Shown: positions 1-9,438 of the stretch, one piece after another | Position numbering within the stretch: position 1 is the stretch's first letter | Layout: each line of letters opens with the position of its first letter | NCBI RefSeq assembly: GCF_000230835.1 | Contig: NZ_CM001240.1 | Span: 653,001 to 717,000 of the forward strand | DNA from: Clostridium sp. DL-VIII | GTDB lineage: Bacteria; Bacillota; Clostridia; Clostridiales; Clostridiaceae | Direction of reading: 5' to 3' | DNA: 64,000 bases | Position numbers and translations under genes: made by a program | Notes under the pieces: generated by a model | Told to the model about the DNA's origin: nothing | The model's input: only the letters and a program-made list of their open reading frames with translations | Databases searched by the model: none

Positions 1-2
1 GT

Positions 3-815
3 GGAATAAGCAAAAAAAGATATTCTAATATTAAAAATACAAGAAAGACAGTGTTAGTATCAGTATGTTGTGTGGCATTAGCCATTAGTGGAGTTTTTAC
101 ATTCTTTCCAGGAGCAAGAGTTGCTGCGCAAGATGCACTTAAAACTATATTTGTACCTGATAAATCTGGAAAAATTGTAGAAAAGCCAGAAGATACAGAA
201 ATCTGGTTTAGTGTTGGGGATAAAGTACTAACAGAGAAAAATAAGGTTGATATGGAAAGAAAGCTTGGCTTCAAGGTTAATTTGCCCGGTGAAATTGGTA
301 AGTATACCTATAAAAGCGATGACAGTTTTGCTCTAGCACCAAGAGTTGTTGTGTGTGCTCGTGTAAAATATAAAGATAAAGATAAAATAAAGGATAAATT
401 AAAAAAGGCGTTAGATGATGATAAGGTTTTTGAGGATCTTAAAAAGGATTATGAGTTGGATAGTTATGCTAGTTCGTCATATGTAGATGATCAAGGACAT
501 AAATTTAGGATTACTCTATCTAAAGATGCAGAGGCACCTCAAAAAAACGTTCAAGATAATATAAAAGAAGTGAATATTGATAATACTGAATGTATTATTT
601 TACAGGACAAGAAATTTAACTATGGTTTAAAAATGTATGATGATGGAAGTGTTGGAAGTGATATGGAACATAAACCAATTAGTAGTGAAGAACAGTATAA
701 TATGTTCTGGACATATAATGGAGTAAATTATTATTTAGACATCGGTAAAAATTCTTCAGATATTGATGCAGCTATAGAATTTGCAACAGATTATATTAGA
801 ATTTTACAACAATAG
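3..815 (+). CDS. exported anti-sigma/DUF4367-like protein, 5'-truncated
   Basis: The reading frame is open to the left edge, so the gene starts outside the window. A GTG at 51 is in frame but lacks a clear ribosome binding site and would remove the basic residues (GISKKRYSNIKNTRK) that precede a hydrophobic segment (VLVSVCCVALAISGVFTFF); I therefore treat it as partial. The layout is one basic cytoplasmic stretch, one membrane segment, then about 230 outside residues including LGFKVNLPGEIGKY. Such motifs are typical of clostridial DUF4367-type proteins encoded with ECF sigma factors. The family call is from pattern memory only; the sigma factor, if any, would lie upstream of the window. A terminator follows. 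Confidence 0.55.
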   Translation, partial: GISKKRYSNIKNTRKTVLVSVCCVALAISGVFTFFPGARVAAQDALKTIFVPDKSGKIVEKPEDTEIWFSVGDKVLTEKNKVDMERKLGFKVNLPGEIGKYTYKSDDSFALAPRVVVCARVKYKDKDKIKDKLKKALDDDKVFEDLKKDYELDSYASSSYVDDQGHKFRITLSKDAEAPQKNVQDNIKEVNIDNTECIILQDKKFNYGLKMYDDGSVGSDMEHKPISSEEQYNMFWTYNGVNYYLDIGKNSSDIDAAIEFATDYIRILQQ

Positions 816-830
816 TAGAATAAGAAATAG

Positions 831-860
831 TAAGGCAAGTGTTTCGCTTGCCTTATTTAT
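831..860 (+). terminator. intrinsic terminator
   Basis: The inverted repeat AAGGCAAG/CTTGCCTT (832-839 and 847-854, extended by a T-A pair) is followed by TTTATT. It closes the partial gene on the left edge. The following 300 bases up to the GntR gene hold no ORF with a ribosome binding site; a TATAAT at 1032-1037 is the only promoter-like sequence and has no good -35. Confidence 0.7.
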
Positions 861-1159
861 TAATTAAAGATGTGATATTCCCGTTTAATGTCTGGTGAGA
901 ATATAGAAATTTATTTACAATAAAAAAAGCATATTCCTTCTTTAATAGGTTAATAATAAAAAATATTTAGAAATTAAGATGAAGAATAGTTCTCATCATA
1001 TGTAATTGTAGGATTTAAGTTATCTTTGATGTATAATGTATTGGGAGACATATAAAAAAATAATGAACTAGAAAACGTGTATTATTGTGATGTTATTTTC
1101 TTATACGTGTCTAAAGGAAATATAAACTTAAAGATAATCAGTAAATAAGGGAGATACAT

Positions 1160-1858
1160 ATGTTCGTAGCTAATAAGAATCCAAAAGTGTATGATCAGGT
1201 TATAGAAGAAATCAAAAGTAAAATAAAGTCGGGAGATATAAAAAAGGGCGACAGATTACCGTCAGAGAGGGAGATGGCAGAATCTCTTGGAGTATCACGT
1301 ACCTCGGTTAGAGAAGCATTAAGAGCTCTAGAGGTGGTTGGCTTAGTAGAAAGCAGGCAAGGGGCAGGAAATTACATAAAAACAAATTTTGATAATTCAC
1401 TATTTGAGCCTATTTCAGTCATGTTTATGTTGCAGGAAAGCTCACCAAAGGAAATGTATGATTTAAGAGAAACATTAGAGTTGCAGTGTGCTAGATTGTC
1501 TGCTAAAAATATAGAGGACAATGAACTTGATCTTTTGACAGCAATTTTAGATAGAATGTATATTGCAGAAAGTGAAGAAGAAAGTCTTAAATTAGATATT
1601 AAGTTTCACTACTTAATTGCAAAATCCACAAGGAACGTATTACTATTAAATGTTCTTGACGTTATATCACAGCTTGTAGATGAATTTATCCAGAAATTTA
1701 GAATGCAAATTTTGCATGCTGGAAACACTAAAGAAAATTTGCTAGAGATACATGAAAATATAGTAAGAGCTTTGAAGCTGAGGGATGAATCAAAAGCGTA
1801 TAATGCCATGTTAGAACATTTTGAGTTAATCAGAAAAGCTTATGGCTATGAAAATTAG
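1160..1858 (+). CDS. GntR/FadR-family (FCD) regulator, probable lactate-utilisation regulator
   Basis: A 232-residue protein with an N-terminal winged helix (about 8-75; GDRLPSEREMAESLGVSRTS and REALRALEVVGLVESRQGAG are classic GntR sequence) and an all-helical FCD effector domain (about 80-228). FCD regulators bind small carboxylates, and LldR/LctA members control lactate oxidation. The start has an AAGGGAG ribosome binding site. It is separated by a strong terminator from the LDH-Etf operon, whose promoter carries a double FadR/LldR-like operator (GGT...ACC half sites), so this protein is the obvious repressor. Ligand (lactate) and target are inference from position and site type; the family is clear. 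Confidence 0.88.
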   Translation: MFVANKNPKVYDQVIEEIKSKIKSGDIKKGDRLPSEREMAESLGVSRTSVREALRALEVVGLVESRQGAGNYIKTNFDNSLFEPISVMFMLQESSPKEMYDLRETLELQCARLSAKNIEDNELDLLTAILDRMYIAESEEESLKLDIKFHYLIAKSTRNVLLLNVLDVISQLVDEFIQKFRMQILHAGNTKENLLEIHENIVRALKLRDESKAYNAMLEHFELIRKAYGYEN

Positions 1859-1886
1859 ACTTACTTTATAAATAAATAGAAGAGAT

Positions 1887-1945
1887 ATACTGGAATTATC
1901 AGCACAATTCAAGCTGTACTGATAATTCCAGTATTTGTTTTGTTA
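1887..1945 (+). terminator. intrinsic terminator after gntR
   Basis: Perfect 16-bp arms (1887-1902 and 1919-1934; ATACTGGAATTATCAG) with a 16-nt loop, followed by a T-rich run (TTGTTTTGTTATTTTT). It uncouples the regulator from the lactate operon downstream. Confidence 0.85.
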
Positions 1946-2104
1946 TTTTTTAAACAATCAAATGTAGAAGAAATGAATTTAAACTCAAGTTATGAACTTT
2001 TTTGAGAGAGATTAACTAAATTCAATGTTATATAAAATGCATGAATGCGAAGTTATAAAAAATATTCGCCATGTAAACATTTTCTGTTAAAAAAATAACA
2101 ATTC

Positions 2105-2133
2105 TTTACAACGGATATTTAGAGATCTATAAT
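2105..2133 (+). promoter_or_regulatory. promoter of the LDH-Etf operon
   Basis: TTTACA (2105-2110), a 17-bp spacer and TATAAT (2128-2133). The expected transcription start is near 2140, immediately before the double operator, leaving a leader of about 155 nt before etfB. Confidence 0.7.
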
Positions 2134-2142
2134 TAAATTAGA

Positions 2143-2179
2143 AATTGGTCATACCAATTATAAATTGGTATGACAAGTT
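2143..2179 (+). promoter_or_regulatory. double GntR/FCD-type operator
   Basis: Site 1 is the perfect palindrome AATTGGT-CAT-ACCAATT (2143-2159). Site 2 is AATTGGT-ATG-ACAAGTT (2163-2179), imperfect on its right half. The two also form a 12-bp inverted repeat (2148-2159 and 2163-2174) across a 3-nt centre. GGT-N3-ACC half sites match the known FadR/LldR type. The position at +1 of the promoter predicts repression by blocking RNA polymerase. Confidence 0.75.
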
Positions 2180-2296
2180 AATAAAAATCCAAAGATAAAA
2201 TCATATCTATCCACTTATACGCAAAGCGTGAAAATTATGACTAGTGCTACATAGTAAGTAAACTTTAAAATATAAATTTTTAGGAGGAAAGTTATT

Positions 2297-3085
2297 ATGA
2301 ATATCTTAGTGTGTATTAAACAAGTACCAGGAACTTCAAAAGTAGAAGTTGATCCAGTCACTGGAGTGTTAAAGAGAGACGGCATAGACTCAAAAATGAA
2401 TCCATATGATTTATATGCCTTAGAAGCCGCCTTAAATATTAAGGAAGATAAAGGTGGAACAGTTAAGGTTTTGAGTATGGGACCTAATCAAGCGTTAAGC
2501 GTAATAAGAGAAGCCTATACAATGGGAGCAGATGAAGGAGCCTTGCTATCAGATAGAAGATTTGGAGGAGCTGATGTTTTAGCTACATCATATACAATTG
2601 CTCAAGGTGTTAAAGAAATGGGAGATTTTCAATTAATAATTTGTGGTAAGCAGACTACGGATGGAGATACAGCACAAGTTGGACCTGAAATGGCAGAGTG
2701 GTTAAATATACCTCATGTAGCAAATGTAAAAAGTATAATTGAAATAGAAGATTCATTTATTACAGTGGAAATGGACATGCCTGAAAGTATTGAAACTGTA
2801 AAAATAGCATATCCATGTTTGATTACAGTAGATAAAGGAATTTTTGAGCCAAGATTACCTTCTTATAAAAAGAAATTATCTACAAAGGATAGAGAAATTA
2901 AGATATTTAGCCTTAATGATTTCAATGATAAAAATGAAAAAAATTATGGATTAAACGGTTCACCAACTCAAGTGGAAAGAATATTTCCACCAGAAGTTAA
3001 TAATGACAGAGAGATGTGGACAGGAAGTTCAAATGAATTAAGTAAAAGAATAGGGAATAAGTTAAAGGCATTGAAATTCATTTAG
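2297..3085 (+). CDS. lctB: electron-transfer flavoprotein beta subunit of the LDH-Etf complex
   Basis: 262 residues, full length for EtfB. It begins [20 protein letters not shown] and contains the nucleotide-binding segments [22 protein letters not shown] and [21 protein letters not shown] that bind the structural AMP/FAD in bifurcating Etfs. A strong AGGAGG precedes the start. With the ferredoxin-domain EtfA and the FAD-linked dehydrogenase directly downstream, the gene belongs to the lactate dehydrogenase-Etf complex described in Acetobacterium woodii, which drives lactate oxidation with NAD+ by co-oxidising reduced ferredoxin. It is a paralogue of the Bcd-linked etfB at 24507. Confidence 0.9.
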   Translation: MNILVCIKQVPGTSKVEVDPVTGVLKRDGIDSKMNPYDLYALEAALNIKEDKGGTVKVLSMGPNQALSVIREAYTMGADEGALLSDRRFGGADVLATSYTIAQGVKEMGDFQLIICGKQTTDGDTAQVGPEMAEWLNIPHVANVKSIIEIEDSFITVEMDMPESIETVKIAYPCLITVDKGIFEPRLPSYKKKLSTKDREIKIFSLNDFNDKNEKNYGLNGSPTQVERIFPPEVNNDREMWTGSSNELSKRIGNKLKALKFI

Positions 3086-3147
3086 TTAAGGGACAGTAAG
3101 ATTAAGAAATATTTTAATATTTTTAAGTAAAAGAAGGAGACGAGATT

Positions 3148-4338
3148 ATGGCAAAATTGGTTATAAATCAAGATAAGATAACAAATATTGAAGAGTTAAT
3201 AAAAATTTGTCCTTTTGGTGCTCTTGAGAATAACAATGGAAAAGTTGAAATAAGTGGAGCATGTAAGATGTGTAGGCTTTGTGTCAAAAAGGGACCTAAG
3301 GGTGCAGTTGAATATATAGAAGAGGAAGTTAAGGAAATAGATAAAAGTGCTTGGAATGGAATTGGAGTTTATGTTGACCATGTAGATGGAGAGATACATC
3401 CAGTTACTTATGAGCTAATAGGAAAGGCTAGAGAATTAGCAGGTAAAATAAATCATCCTGTTTATGCAGTATTTGTAGGAAGCAATGTTTCTCACAAAGC
3501 AGAAGAGCTTTTGCATTATGGAGTAGATAAGGTTTTTGTATATGATGATAAAGAATTAGAATGTTTTAGAATAGAGCCATATACAGCTGCCTTTGAGGAT
3601 TTTATAAATAATATAAAGCCAACTGCACTATTAGTTGGAGCGACTACAATAGGGAGATCATTAGCGCCAAGAATAGCAGCAAGATTTAAAACAGGACTTA
3701 CAGCGGATTGCACAATCTTAGATATAAAAGAAAATACAGACTTAGTTCAGATAAGACCAGCATTTGGAGGGAATATAATGGCTCAAATAGTTACTCCAAA
3801 TTCTAGACCACAACTTGCAACTGTTAGATATAAAGTTATGACAGCTCCAAAAAGAAGCGAAGAAATTAAAGGTGAAATAGTTAATTGTAAAATAGGTAGG
3901 GAAAAATTAAAATCTGGAATTACAGCTCTTGAAATAAAGAAAAAAGCTTCAGAGGTAGGTATAAGTGATGCAGAAGTCATCGTAGCAGCTGGAAGAGGAA
4001 TTAAGTCAGAAAAAGATTTAGAAATGGTAAAAGAATTAGCTAAAGCTTTAAATGCAGAGTTTGCATGTACTAGACCATTGATTGAAGCAGGCTGGGTCGA
4101 TGCAAAAAGACAGATTGGATTAAGTGGAAGAACTGTAAGGCCAAGACTGATAATAACTTGTGGTATATCAGGAGCAGTTCAGTTTACAGCTGGAATGAAT
4201 AATTCGGATTATATATTTGCTATTAATACGGATGAAAAAGCACCAATATTCAAGGTTGCCCATTATGGAGTTATTGGAGATATGTATGAGGTAATTCCTG
4301 AACTAATAGAAAAGATAAAACTTGCTAAGGAGGCATAG
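3148..4338 (+). CDS. lctC: electron-transfer flavoprotein alpha subunit with N-terminal ferredoxin domain
   Basis: 396 residues: an N-terminal iron-sulfur domain (about 1-65) fused to a standard EtfA (about 70-396, ending in the FAD-binding GLSGRTVRPRLIITCGISGA region). The iron-sulfur domain has Cys21 (ICPFGAL) and Cys39, Cys42 and Cys45 (CKMCRLC), enough for one [4Fe-4S] cluster; the position of the next cysteine in a two-cluster ferredoxin is replaced (VKKGP). This one-cluster extension is what separates LDH-Etf EtfA from Bcd-type EtfA (compare the 335-residue protein at 25309, which lacks it). It should carry electrons between ferredoxin and the bifurcating FAD. The start has an AAGGAG site; only 3 nt separate it from lctD. 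Confidence 0.92.
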   Translation: MAKLVINQDKITNIEELIKICPFGALENNNGKVEISGACKMCRLCVKKGPKGAVEYIEEEVKEIDKSAWNGIGVYVDHVDGEIHPVTYELIGKARELAGKINHPVYAVFVGSNVSHKAEELLHYGVDKVFVYDDKELECFRIEPYTAAFEDFINNIKPTALLVGATTIGRSLAPRIAARFKTGLTADCTILDIKENTDLVQIRPAFGGNIMAQIVTPNSRPQLATVRYKVMTAPKRSEEIKGEIVNCKIGREKLKSGITALEIKKKASEVGISDAEVIVAAGRGIKSEKDLEMVKELAKALNAEFACTRPLIEAGWVDAKRQIGLSGRTVRPRLIITCGISGAVQFTAGMNNSDYIFAINTDEKAPIFKVAHYGVIGDMYEVIPELIEKIKLAKEA

Positions 4339-4341
4339 GCT

Positions 4342-5745
4342 ATGAGTTATAAAGAAGTTGAATTAAAGGATTATGAATATATATTAGCTATTGCAGAAAA
4401 TGATAAGGAAAGAGTATTCTTTAGAAGTGAAATAAATGAAGATTATAGTCATGATGAACTAGGTGGAATTAAAAAAATGCCTGACATAGTAATCCAAGCT
4501 ACAAGTACAGAGGAAGTTTCAAAAGTAATGAGGTATGCTTATGAGAATAACATTCCAGTAACTCCAAGAGGATCGGGTACAGGTCTTGTAGGGGCAGCAG
4601 TTCCTCTTAAAGGTGGAATAGTTATCGATCTTAGTAGAATGAATAAAATATTAGAATTAGATGATGAAAATTTGACTCTTACCTTAGAAACAGGCGTATT
4701 GCTTATGGATATTGGTAAATATGTTGAAGAATTTGATTTGTTCTATCCTCCAGATCCAGGTGAAAAATCAGCAACAATAGGTGGAAATATAAGTACTAAT
4801 GCAGGTGGAATGAGAGCTGTAAAGTACGGAGTGACTAGAGATTATGTAAGAGGACTTGAAGTTGTTCTTCCAAACGGAGATGTAGTTAATTTAGGAGGTA
4901 AAGTTGTTAAAAATAGTTCGGGTTATTCCTTGAAGGATTTAATGATTGGTTCTGAAGGAACTTTGGGAATAGTGACAAAGGCGATATTGAAACTATTACC
5001 ACTTCCTAAAAAGGCAGTAAGTCTTCTTATACCTTTTGGCAGCCTTGAACAAGCAATAGAAACTGTTCCTAAAATAATTAAATCTAAATCAATACCAACA
5101 GCAATTGAATTTATGCAGAGAGAAGCTATCCTTGCAGCAGAAGAATTTTTAGGAAAAAGCTTCCCAGATAAATCTTCAGATGCATACTTATTGTTAACTT
5201 TCGATGGAAATTCCACAGAAGAAATTGAAAAGGATTATGAAAATGTTGCAAATATCTGTTTAGAAGCAGGAGCACTAGATGTATTTATTTCAGATACAGA
5301 AGAAAGACAGGAATCAATATGGTCAGCTAGAGGATGTTTTCTTGAGGCGATCAAGGCTCTAACTAGCGAAATGGACGAAGTTGATGTTGTTGTTCCAAGA
5401 AATAAAATTGGAGAGTTTGTAACTTTTACACATGAGCTTGAGCATAAAGCAGATGTAAGAATAAAAAGTTTTGGGCATGCTGGAGATGGAAACTTGCATG
5501 TATATATATTAAGAGATGAATTAAAAGAGGATGAATGGCATGCAAAACTAGATGAGGTTATGCAGATCATGTATGATAAAGCTAAAGAATTAAAAGGACA
5601 AGTTTCAGGAGAACATGGTATAGGTTTTGCAAAGAAGGGATATTTAAAGCAATCTTTACCTGATGAATGTATAAACATAATGCAGGGAATAAAATTGGCT
5701 TTTGATCCTAAGAATATATTAAATCCAGGAAAAGTATGTGAATAA
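4342..5745 (+). CDS. lctD: FAD-linked lactate dehydrogenase subunit of LDH-Etf
   Basis: 467 residues of the GlcD/LctD family. The FAD-binding PCMH domain (about 40-220) has [19 protein letters not shown] and the [20 protein letters not shown] segment. The C-terminal FAD-oxidase domain ends with the conserved [32 protein letters not shown] and [11 protein letters not shown] motifs. It oxidises D-lactate (or another 2-hydroxy acid) to pyruvate and passes electrons to the Etf pair encoded upstream (3-nt gap, AAGGAGG in the end of lctC). No lactate permease or racemase gene is in the window, unlike A. woodii. Substrate stereochemistry is inference. Confidence 0.9.
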   Translation: MSYKEVELKDYEYILAIAENDKERVFFRSEINEDYSHDELGGIKKMPDIVIQATSTEEVSKVMRYAYENNIPVTPRGSGTGLVGAAVPLKGGIVIDLSRMNKILELDDENLTLTLETGVLLMDIGKYVEEFDLFYPPDPGEKSATIGGNISTNAGGMRAVKYGVTRDYVRGLEVVLPNGDVVNLGGKVVKNSSGYSLKDLMIGSEGTLGIVTKAILKLLPLPKKAVSLLIPFGSLEQAIETVPKIIKSKSIPTAIEFMQREAILAAEEFLGKSFPDKSSDAYLLLTFDGNSTEEIEKDYENVANICLEAGALDVFISDTEERQESIWSARGCFLEAIKALTSEMDEVDVVVPRNKIGEFVTFTHELEHKADVRIKSFGHAGDGNLHVYILRDELKEDEWHAKLDEVMQIMYDKAKELKGQVSGEHGIGFAKKGYLKQSLPDECINIMQGIKLAFDPKNILNPGKVCE

Positions 5746-5786
5746 AATTATTATAGTAAACTTTATAAGATAATCATATACAGTTT

Positions 5787-5830
5787 AACACTATCGTATA
5801 TTAAAAATTAATAATACGATAGTGTTTTTT
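5787..5830 (+). terminator. intrinsic terminator of the LDH-Etf operon
   Basis: Perfect 13-bp arms AACACTATCGTAT (5787-5799) and ATACGATAGTGTT (5814-5826) followed by TTTT. Confidence 0.88.
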
Positions 5831-5887
5831 ATATAGAGAATAATTCAGCACATAATGGAAAAAACTATATTAAATAATAAAAATATA

Positions 5888-5916
5888 TTGAAAAATAATT
5901 CAAAACAAGATAAAAT
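5888..5916 (+). promoter_or_regulatory. promoter of the glycyl radical enzyme operon
   Basis: TTGAAA (5888-5893), a 17-bp spacer and TAAAAT (5911-5916). It lies 52 bp upstream of the start at 5969. No operator-like palindrome is evident beside it. Confidence 0.5.
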
Positions 5917-5968
5917 TAAAATATAATAATAATAAACAATATGAAATAAGCTGAAAGGAGAAAGAGAA

Positions 5969-8323
5969 ATGGAGCAAATAATAATGTCTCAAAGGATTGA
6001 AAAGTTAAAAGAAAAGATGCTATCTGAAAAAAGATATGCATCAATTGAACAAGCACTTATTATAACGGAAACATACAAACAAAATGAAGATAAACCAGTT
6101 ATTATAAAAAGAGCATTAGCGTTAAAAAATTCTCTTTCAAAATTAGAAATAGGTGTTGAAGAAGAAGAATTAATCGTTGGGAATCGTACAAAGGGTGTTA
6201 GATATGGAGTAGTATTCCCAGAGAGCGGAAGCTCGTGGATTGATACAGAATTTGAAAGTCTTCCAACTAGACCTCAGGATAAATTCAATGTAAGAGCAGA
6301 AGATATAGAGAAATTCCGTGGAATTATTAAGCCTTATTGGGAGGGACATTCATTAGAAGATGTCATTAAAGCAAGGTATGGAAAAGAAATTAATGAGATT
6401 TCAAAGGTAGTAAAGATAAACCAAAAGGATCATGCTCAAGGGCATATTTGTCCAAATTGTGAAGAATGGCTTGAATTAGGACCAGAAGGAATAAAACAGA
6501 GAGCATTTGAGAAAATAAAAAATGCAGGCGGGGAAAATAGTGACTTTTATGAAAGTGTTATTATTGTAATGGAAGGTACACAAGAATTTATGCTTAGATA
6601 TCATAAATTAATGATAGAAAAAGCGAACAAAGAGACCGATGAAAATCTGAAAGCAAGTATGCTCAAAGTTGCTGAAAACTGCAAAAACCTTTCAATAAGA
6701 CCAGCGGAGAGTTTTCATGAAGCTGTGCAGGCAATTTGGTTTTTATTTGTCATACTTCATATGGAATCCAATGCATCATCTTTTTCACCAGGGAGAATGG
6801 ATGAATTTTTATATCCATATTATAAGAAGGATATAGAAAATGGAACACTTAATAATGAAGAAGTGCTAGAAATAATTGAATGTCTTTGGCTTAAATTTAA
6901 CCAAATTGTGTATTTAAGGAATTCTCATAGCGCTAAATTCTTTGCAGGGTTTCCGATAGGATTTAATATTGCAATTGGTGGGCAGGATGAAAGTGGGAAT
7001 GATTTTTCTAATGAATTATCTTACTTATTTTTAAAAGCGCAAGAGCATTTAGGATTACCTCAGCCAAATTTATCTGTGAGATTGCATAAGGAAACAAGTG
7101 AGAAGCTATTAAAAGAAAGTATAAAGGTTGTAGCAAAAGGAAGCGGAATGCCTCAATATTTCAATGATGAAGCAGTGATTTCAGCAATGATAGATTTAGG
7201 CATTAATGAAAAGGATGCACGAGATTATGCAATTGTAGGGTGTGTAGAACTTACAACTCAAGGAAATAATTTGGGGTGGAGTGATGCGGCAATGTTTAAT
7301 CTGAATAAAGTATTAGAATTGACGCTAAATAATGGAAGATGCTTAATGACAAAAGATTTAATAGGTTTAGATTTAGGTAATTTAACTACTTATAATAAAT
7401 ATGAAGATTTAGAGGAAGCTTTTTCTAAGCAGATAGATTATTTTGTAGATAAGATGATTTTAGCATGCGAGCAAGTTGAAAAGGCCCATATAGATGTTCT
7501 GCCATCTCCATTTTTATCATCCGTTATTGATGATTGCATAGAAAAAGGAATTGATGTTACAGCAGGTGGAGCAGTATATAATTTATCAGGAATTCAAATG
7601 ATACAAGTTGCAAATTTAGCAGATAGCTTGGCTGCGATTAAACTTTTAGTTTATGATGAGAAAAGAATCCCTAAAGAAGAATTATTAAAAGCACTACAAA
7701 ATAACTTTGAGGGATATGAAATTGTGCGAGCAATGTTGTTAAATAGAGCGCCTAAATATGGTAATGATATTGAATGGGTAGATGAAATTGGAGCTAAATG
7801 GGCTAGATATTTCAATAAAAAGCTTAAGAATTATACAAATTATCGTGGAGGCCCATATCATACTGGAATGTATACAGTATCGGCGCATGTTCCAATGGGT
7901 GAAAATGTAGGTGCATCTGCAGATGGAAGATATGCAAGATCTCCGTTAGCAGATGGGGGAATGTCGCCTGTATATGGAAGGGACATTGCAGGACCTACTG
8001 CAGTCTTAAAATCAGTGTCGAGATTAGATAACGTGTTAACTACTAATGGTGGATTATTAAATATGAAATTCTTACCCGAGTTCTTTAAAACAGAAACAGG
8101 AATTGTTAAATTTTCAAGGTTTTTAAGAGCATTTGTAGATTTAGAAATACCACATATTCAATTTAACGTCTTAAGAAAAGAAGATTTATTAGCAGCTCAG
8201 AAGAATCCAGAGAACTATCGAAGTTTGACTGTACGTGTAGCAGGCTATACTGCATATTTTACTGAACTTGCAGGAGAACTACAAAATGAAATTATAGCTA
8301 GAACAAGTTATGGAGATATATAG
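5969..8323 (+). CDS. glycyl radical enzyme, YbiW/PflF-like dehydratase or lyase
   Basis: 784 residues. The active-site loop reads AIVGCVELTT with thiyl Cys425 and Glu427, and the C-terminal glycyl loop reads RVAGYTAYF with radical Gly759. The CVE triad is the dehydratase/eliminase signature; pyruvate formate-lyase has a Cys-Cys pair, so this is not true PFL despite the common 'formate acetyltransferase' label. The usual CVEP proline is Leu428 here, and a CPNC pair (Cys161, Cys164) follows the conserved active-site GH. The activase starts 3 nt after the stop and an FSA-type aldolase follows, the gene order of E. coli ybiW-ybiY-fsaA. From memory, that family has been linked to 1,5-anhydroglucitol-6-phosphate ring opening; glycerol, propanediol or hydroxyproline dehydration are alternatives. 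Substrate not proven. Confidence 0.85.
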   Translation: MEQIIMSQRIEKLKEKMLSEKRYASIEQALIITETYKQNEDKPVIIKRALALKNSLSKLEIGVEEEELIVGNRTKGVRYGVVFPESGSSWIDTEFESLPTRPQDKFNVRAEDIEKFRGIIKPYWEGHSLEDVIKARYGKEINEISKVVKINQKDHAQGHICPNCEEWLELGPEGIKQRAFEKIKNAGGENSDFYESVIIVMEGTQEFMLRYHKLMIEKANKETDENLKASMLKVAENCKNLSIRPAESFHEAVQAIWFLFVILHMESNASSFSPGRMDEFLYPYYKKDIENGTLNNEEVLEIIECLWLKFNQIVYLRNSHSAKFFAGFPIGFNIAIGGQDESGNDFSNELSYLFLKAQEHLGLPQPNLSVRLHKETSEKLLKESIKVVAKGSGMPQYFNDEAVISAMIDLGINEKDARDYAIVGCVELTTQGNNLGWSDAAMFNLNKVLELTLNNGRCLMTKDLIGLDLGNLTTYNKYEDLEEAFSKQIDYFVDKMILACEQVEKAHIDVLPSPFLSSVIDDCIEKGIDVTAGGAVYNLSGIQMIQVANLADSLAAIKLLVYDEKRIPKEELLKALQNNFEGYEIVRAMLLNRAPKYGNDIEWVDEIGAKWARYFNKKLKNYTNYRGGPYHTGMYTVSAHVPMGENVGASADGRYARSPLADGGMSPVYGRDIAGPTAVLKSVSRLDNVLTTNGGLLNMKFLPEFFKTETGIVKFSRFLRAFVDLEIPHIQFNVLRKEDLLAAQKNPENYRSLTVRVAGYTAYFTELAGELQNEIIARTSYGDI

Positions 8324-8326
8324 CTT

Positions 8327-9265
8327 ATGGATGGAGATAATTTAGCAGTACGAGGAAGGATTTTTGATATACGAAGATTTTCAACTCATGATGGAGATGG
8401 AATAAGAACAACGATTTTTCTTAAAGGCTGTCCATTAAGGTGTGTGTGGTGCCAAAATCCTGAAGGCATTTCGGAAGATGAGCATCTGATTCACTTTGAA
8501 AATAAATGCATAAGGTGTGGACTGTGCGTGAAGAATTGTGTTAATAAATCTGTTATAGAGAAAGATAATAAAATATCTATTATTCAAGAGCAATGTACAG
8601 AGGAGCAAAATAAAATTGTTATTGATGTTTGTCCAACAGGAGCATTAACTATGGATTCTAAAGTTTATACTTTAGATGAGATCATAGAAATAGTTATGAG
8701 GGATAGAGCATTTTTCAAATATGGCGGAGGAGTTACATTATCAGGTGGAGAACCGCTTTTTCAAAAGGAATTTACAATAGCTTTGCTAAAGAAACTTAAA
8801 GAAATTGGTATAAATACAGCAATTGAAACTTCGTTGTTTGCACCTAGTAAATATATATTAGAGATATTGCCATACATTGATATAATTTTTGCTGATTTAA
8901 AAGTATTTGATGAAGAAAAGCACAAGGCTCTTACAGGCGTTAGCAATGAACTTATTAAAAGAAACATTAGTCTTGTTTTAGAAAGTGATAAGAAAGATAA
9001 TATAATTATTAGAACACCATTAATACCAGGGTTTACAGCAAATAAGGAGAATATCAGTGATATAAGCAGCTATATTTCAAAGATATATTCAAATGTAAAA
9101 TATGAACTATTAAATTATAATCCACTTGCAAAAGCAAAATATAATTTAATAGATAATTTAGAGTATTGTTTTGAAGAAAACCCACAGATGTATAGTGATG
9201 AGCAAATGAATGAGTTTTATAATATTGCTTATGCAGCAGGAATAAAGAATTTAATTAAGCAATAA
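8327..9265 (+). CDS. glycyl radical enzyme activating protein (radical SAM)
   Basis: 312 residues. The radical SAM motif GCPLRCVWCQNPE gives Cys35, Cys39 and Cys42 (CxxxCxxC). A ferredoxin-like insert follows with Cys61, 64, 67 and 71 (CIRCGLCVKNC) and Cys90 and Cys102 (VCPTGAL), as in dehydratase-type activases but not PflA. GGGVTLSGGEPLFQ is the SAM-binding GGE motif. It uses SAM and reduced [4Fe-4S] to form the glycyl radical on the enzyme encoded 3 nt upstream. The alternative start at a later codon is unlikely because VRGRIFDIRRFSTHDGDGIRT begins close to the N-terminus as in relatives. Confidence 0.92.
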   Translation: MDGDNLAVRGRIFDIRRFSTHDGDGIRTTIFLKGCPLRCVWCQNPEGISEDEHLIHFENKCIRCGLCVKNCVNKSVIEKDNKISIIQEQCTEEQNKIVIDVCPTGALTMDSKVYTLDEIIEIVMRDRAFFKYGGGVTLSGGEPLFQKEFTIALLKKLKEIGINTAIETSLFAPSKYILEILPYIDIIFADLKVFDEEKHKALTGVSNELIKRNISLVLESDKKDNIIIRTPLIPGFTANKENISDISSYISKIYSNVKYELLNYNPLAKAKYNLIDNLEYCFEENPQMYSDEQMNEFYNIAYAAGIKNLIKQ

Positions 9266-9307
9266 GTTTATTTTTATAATAATGTCTTAGAAACTCACCA
9301 ATTTTCA

Positions 9308-9375
9308 GCATATTCTTCAGAATAAATATTCTAATATTTTTAAGAATACAAGAATATTAAAAAACAAGAATATGC
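9308..9375 (+). repeat. nested AAGAATA inverted repeats between activase and aldolase genes
   Basis: Outer arms GCATATTCTT (9308-9317) and AAGAATATGC (9366-9375) enclose inner arms AATATTCT (9325-9332) and AGAATATT (9351-9358). AAGAATA-like units recur four to five times in 68 bp. There is no T-run, so it is not a plain terminator; an RNA processing structure or a clustered regulator site are both possible. Confidence 0.45.
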
Positions 9376-9438
9376 AGTTGTAGAGTTAAAAGCGTTGTTT
9401 AAAGTATATATAAGTTAAAAGTAGAGGAGAAGATAGAA

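Noticed and set aside
5969..8323. Naming this gene pflB (pyruvate formate-lyase)
   Set aside because: The active site has a single Cys in GCVE rather than the Cys-Cys pair of PFL, and the activase has extra FeS cysteines.
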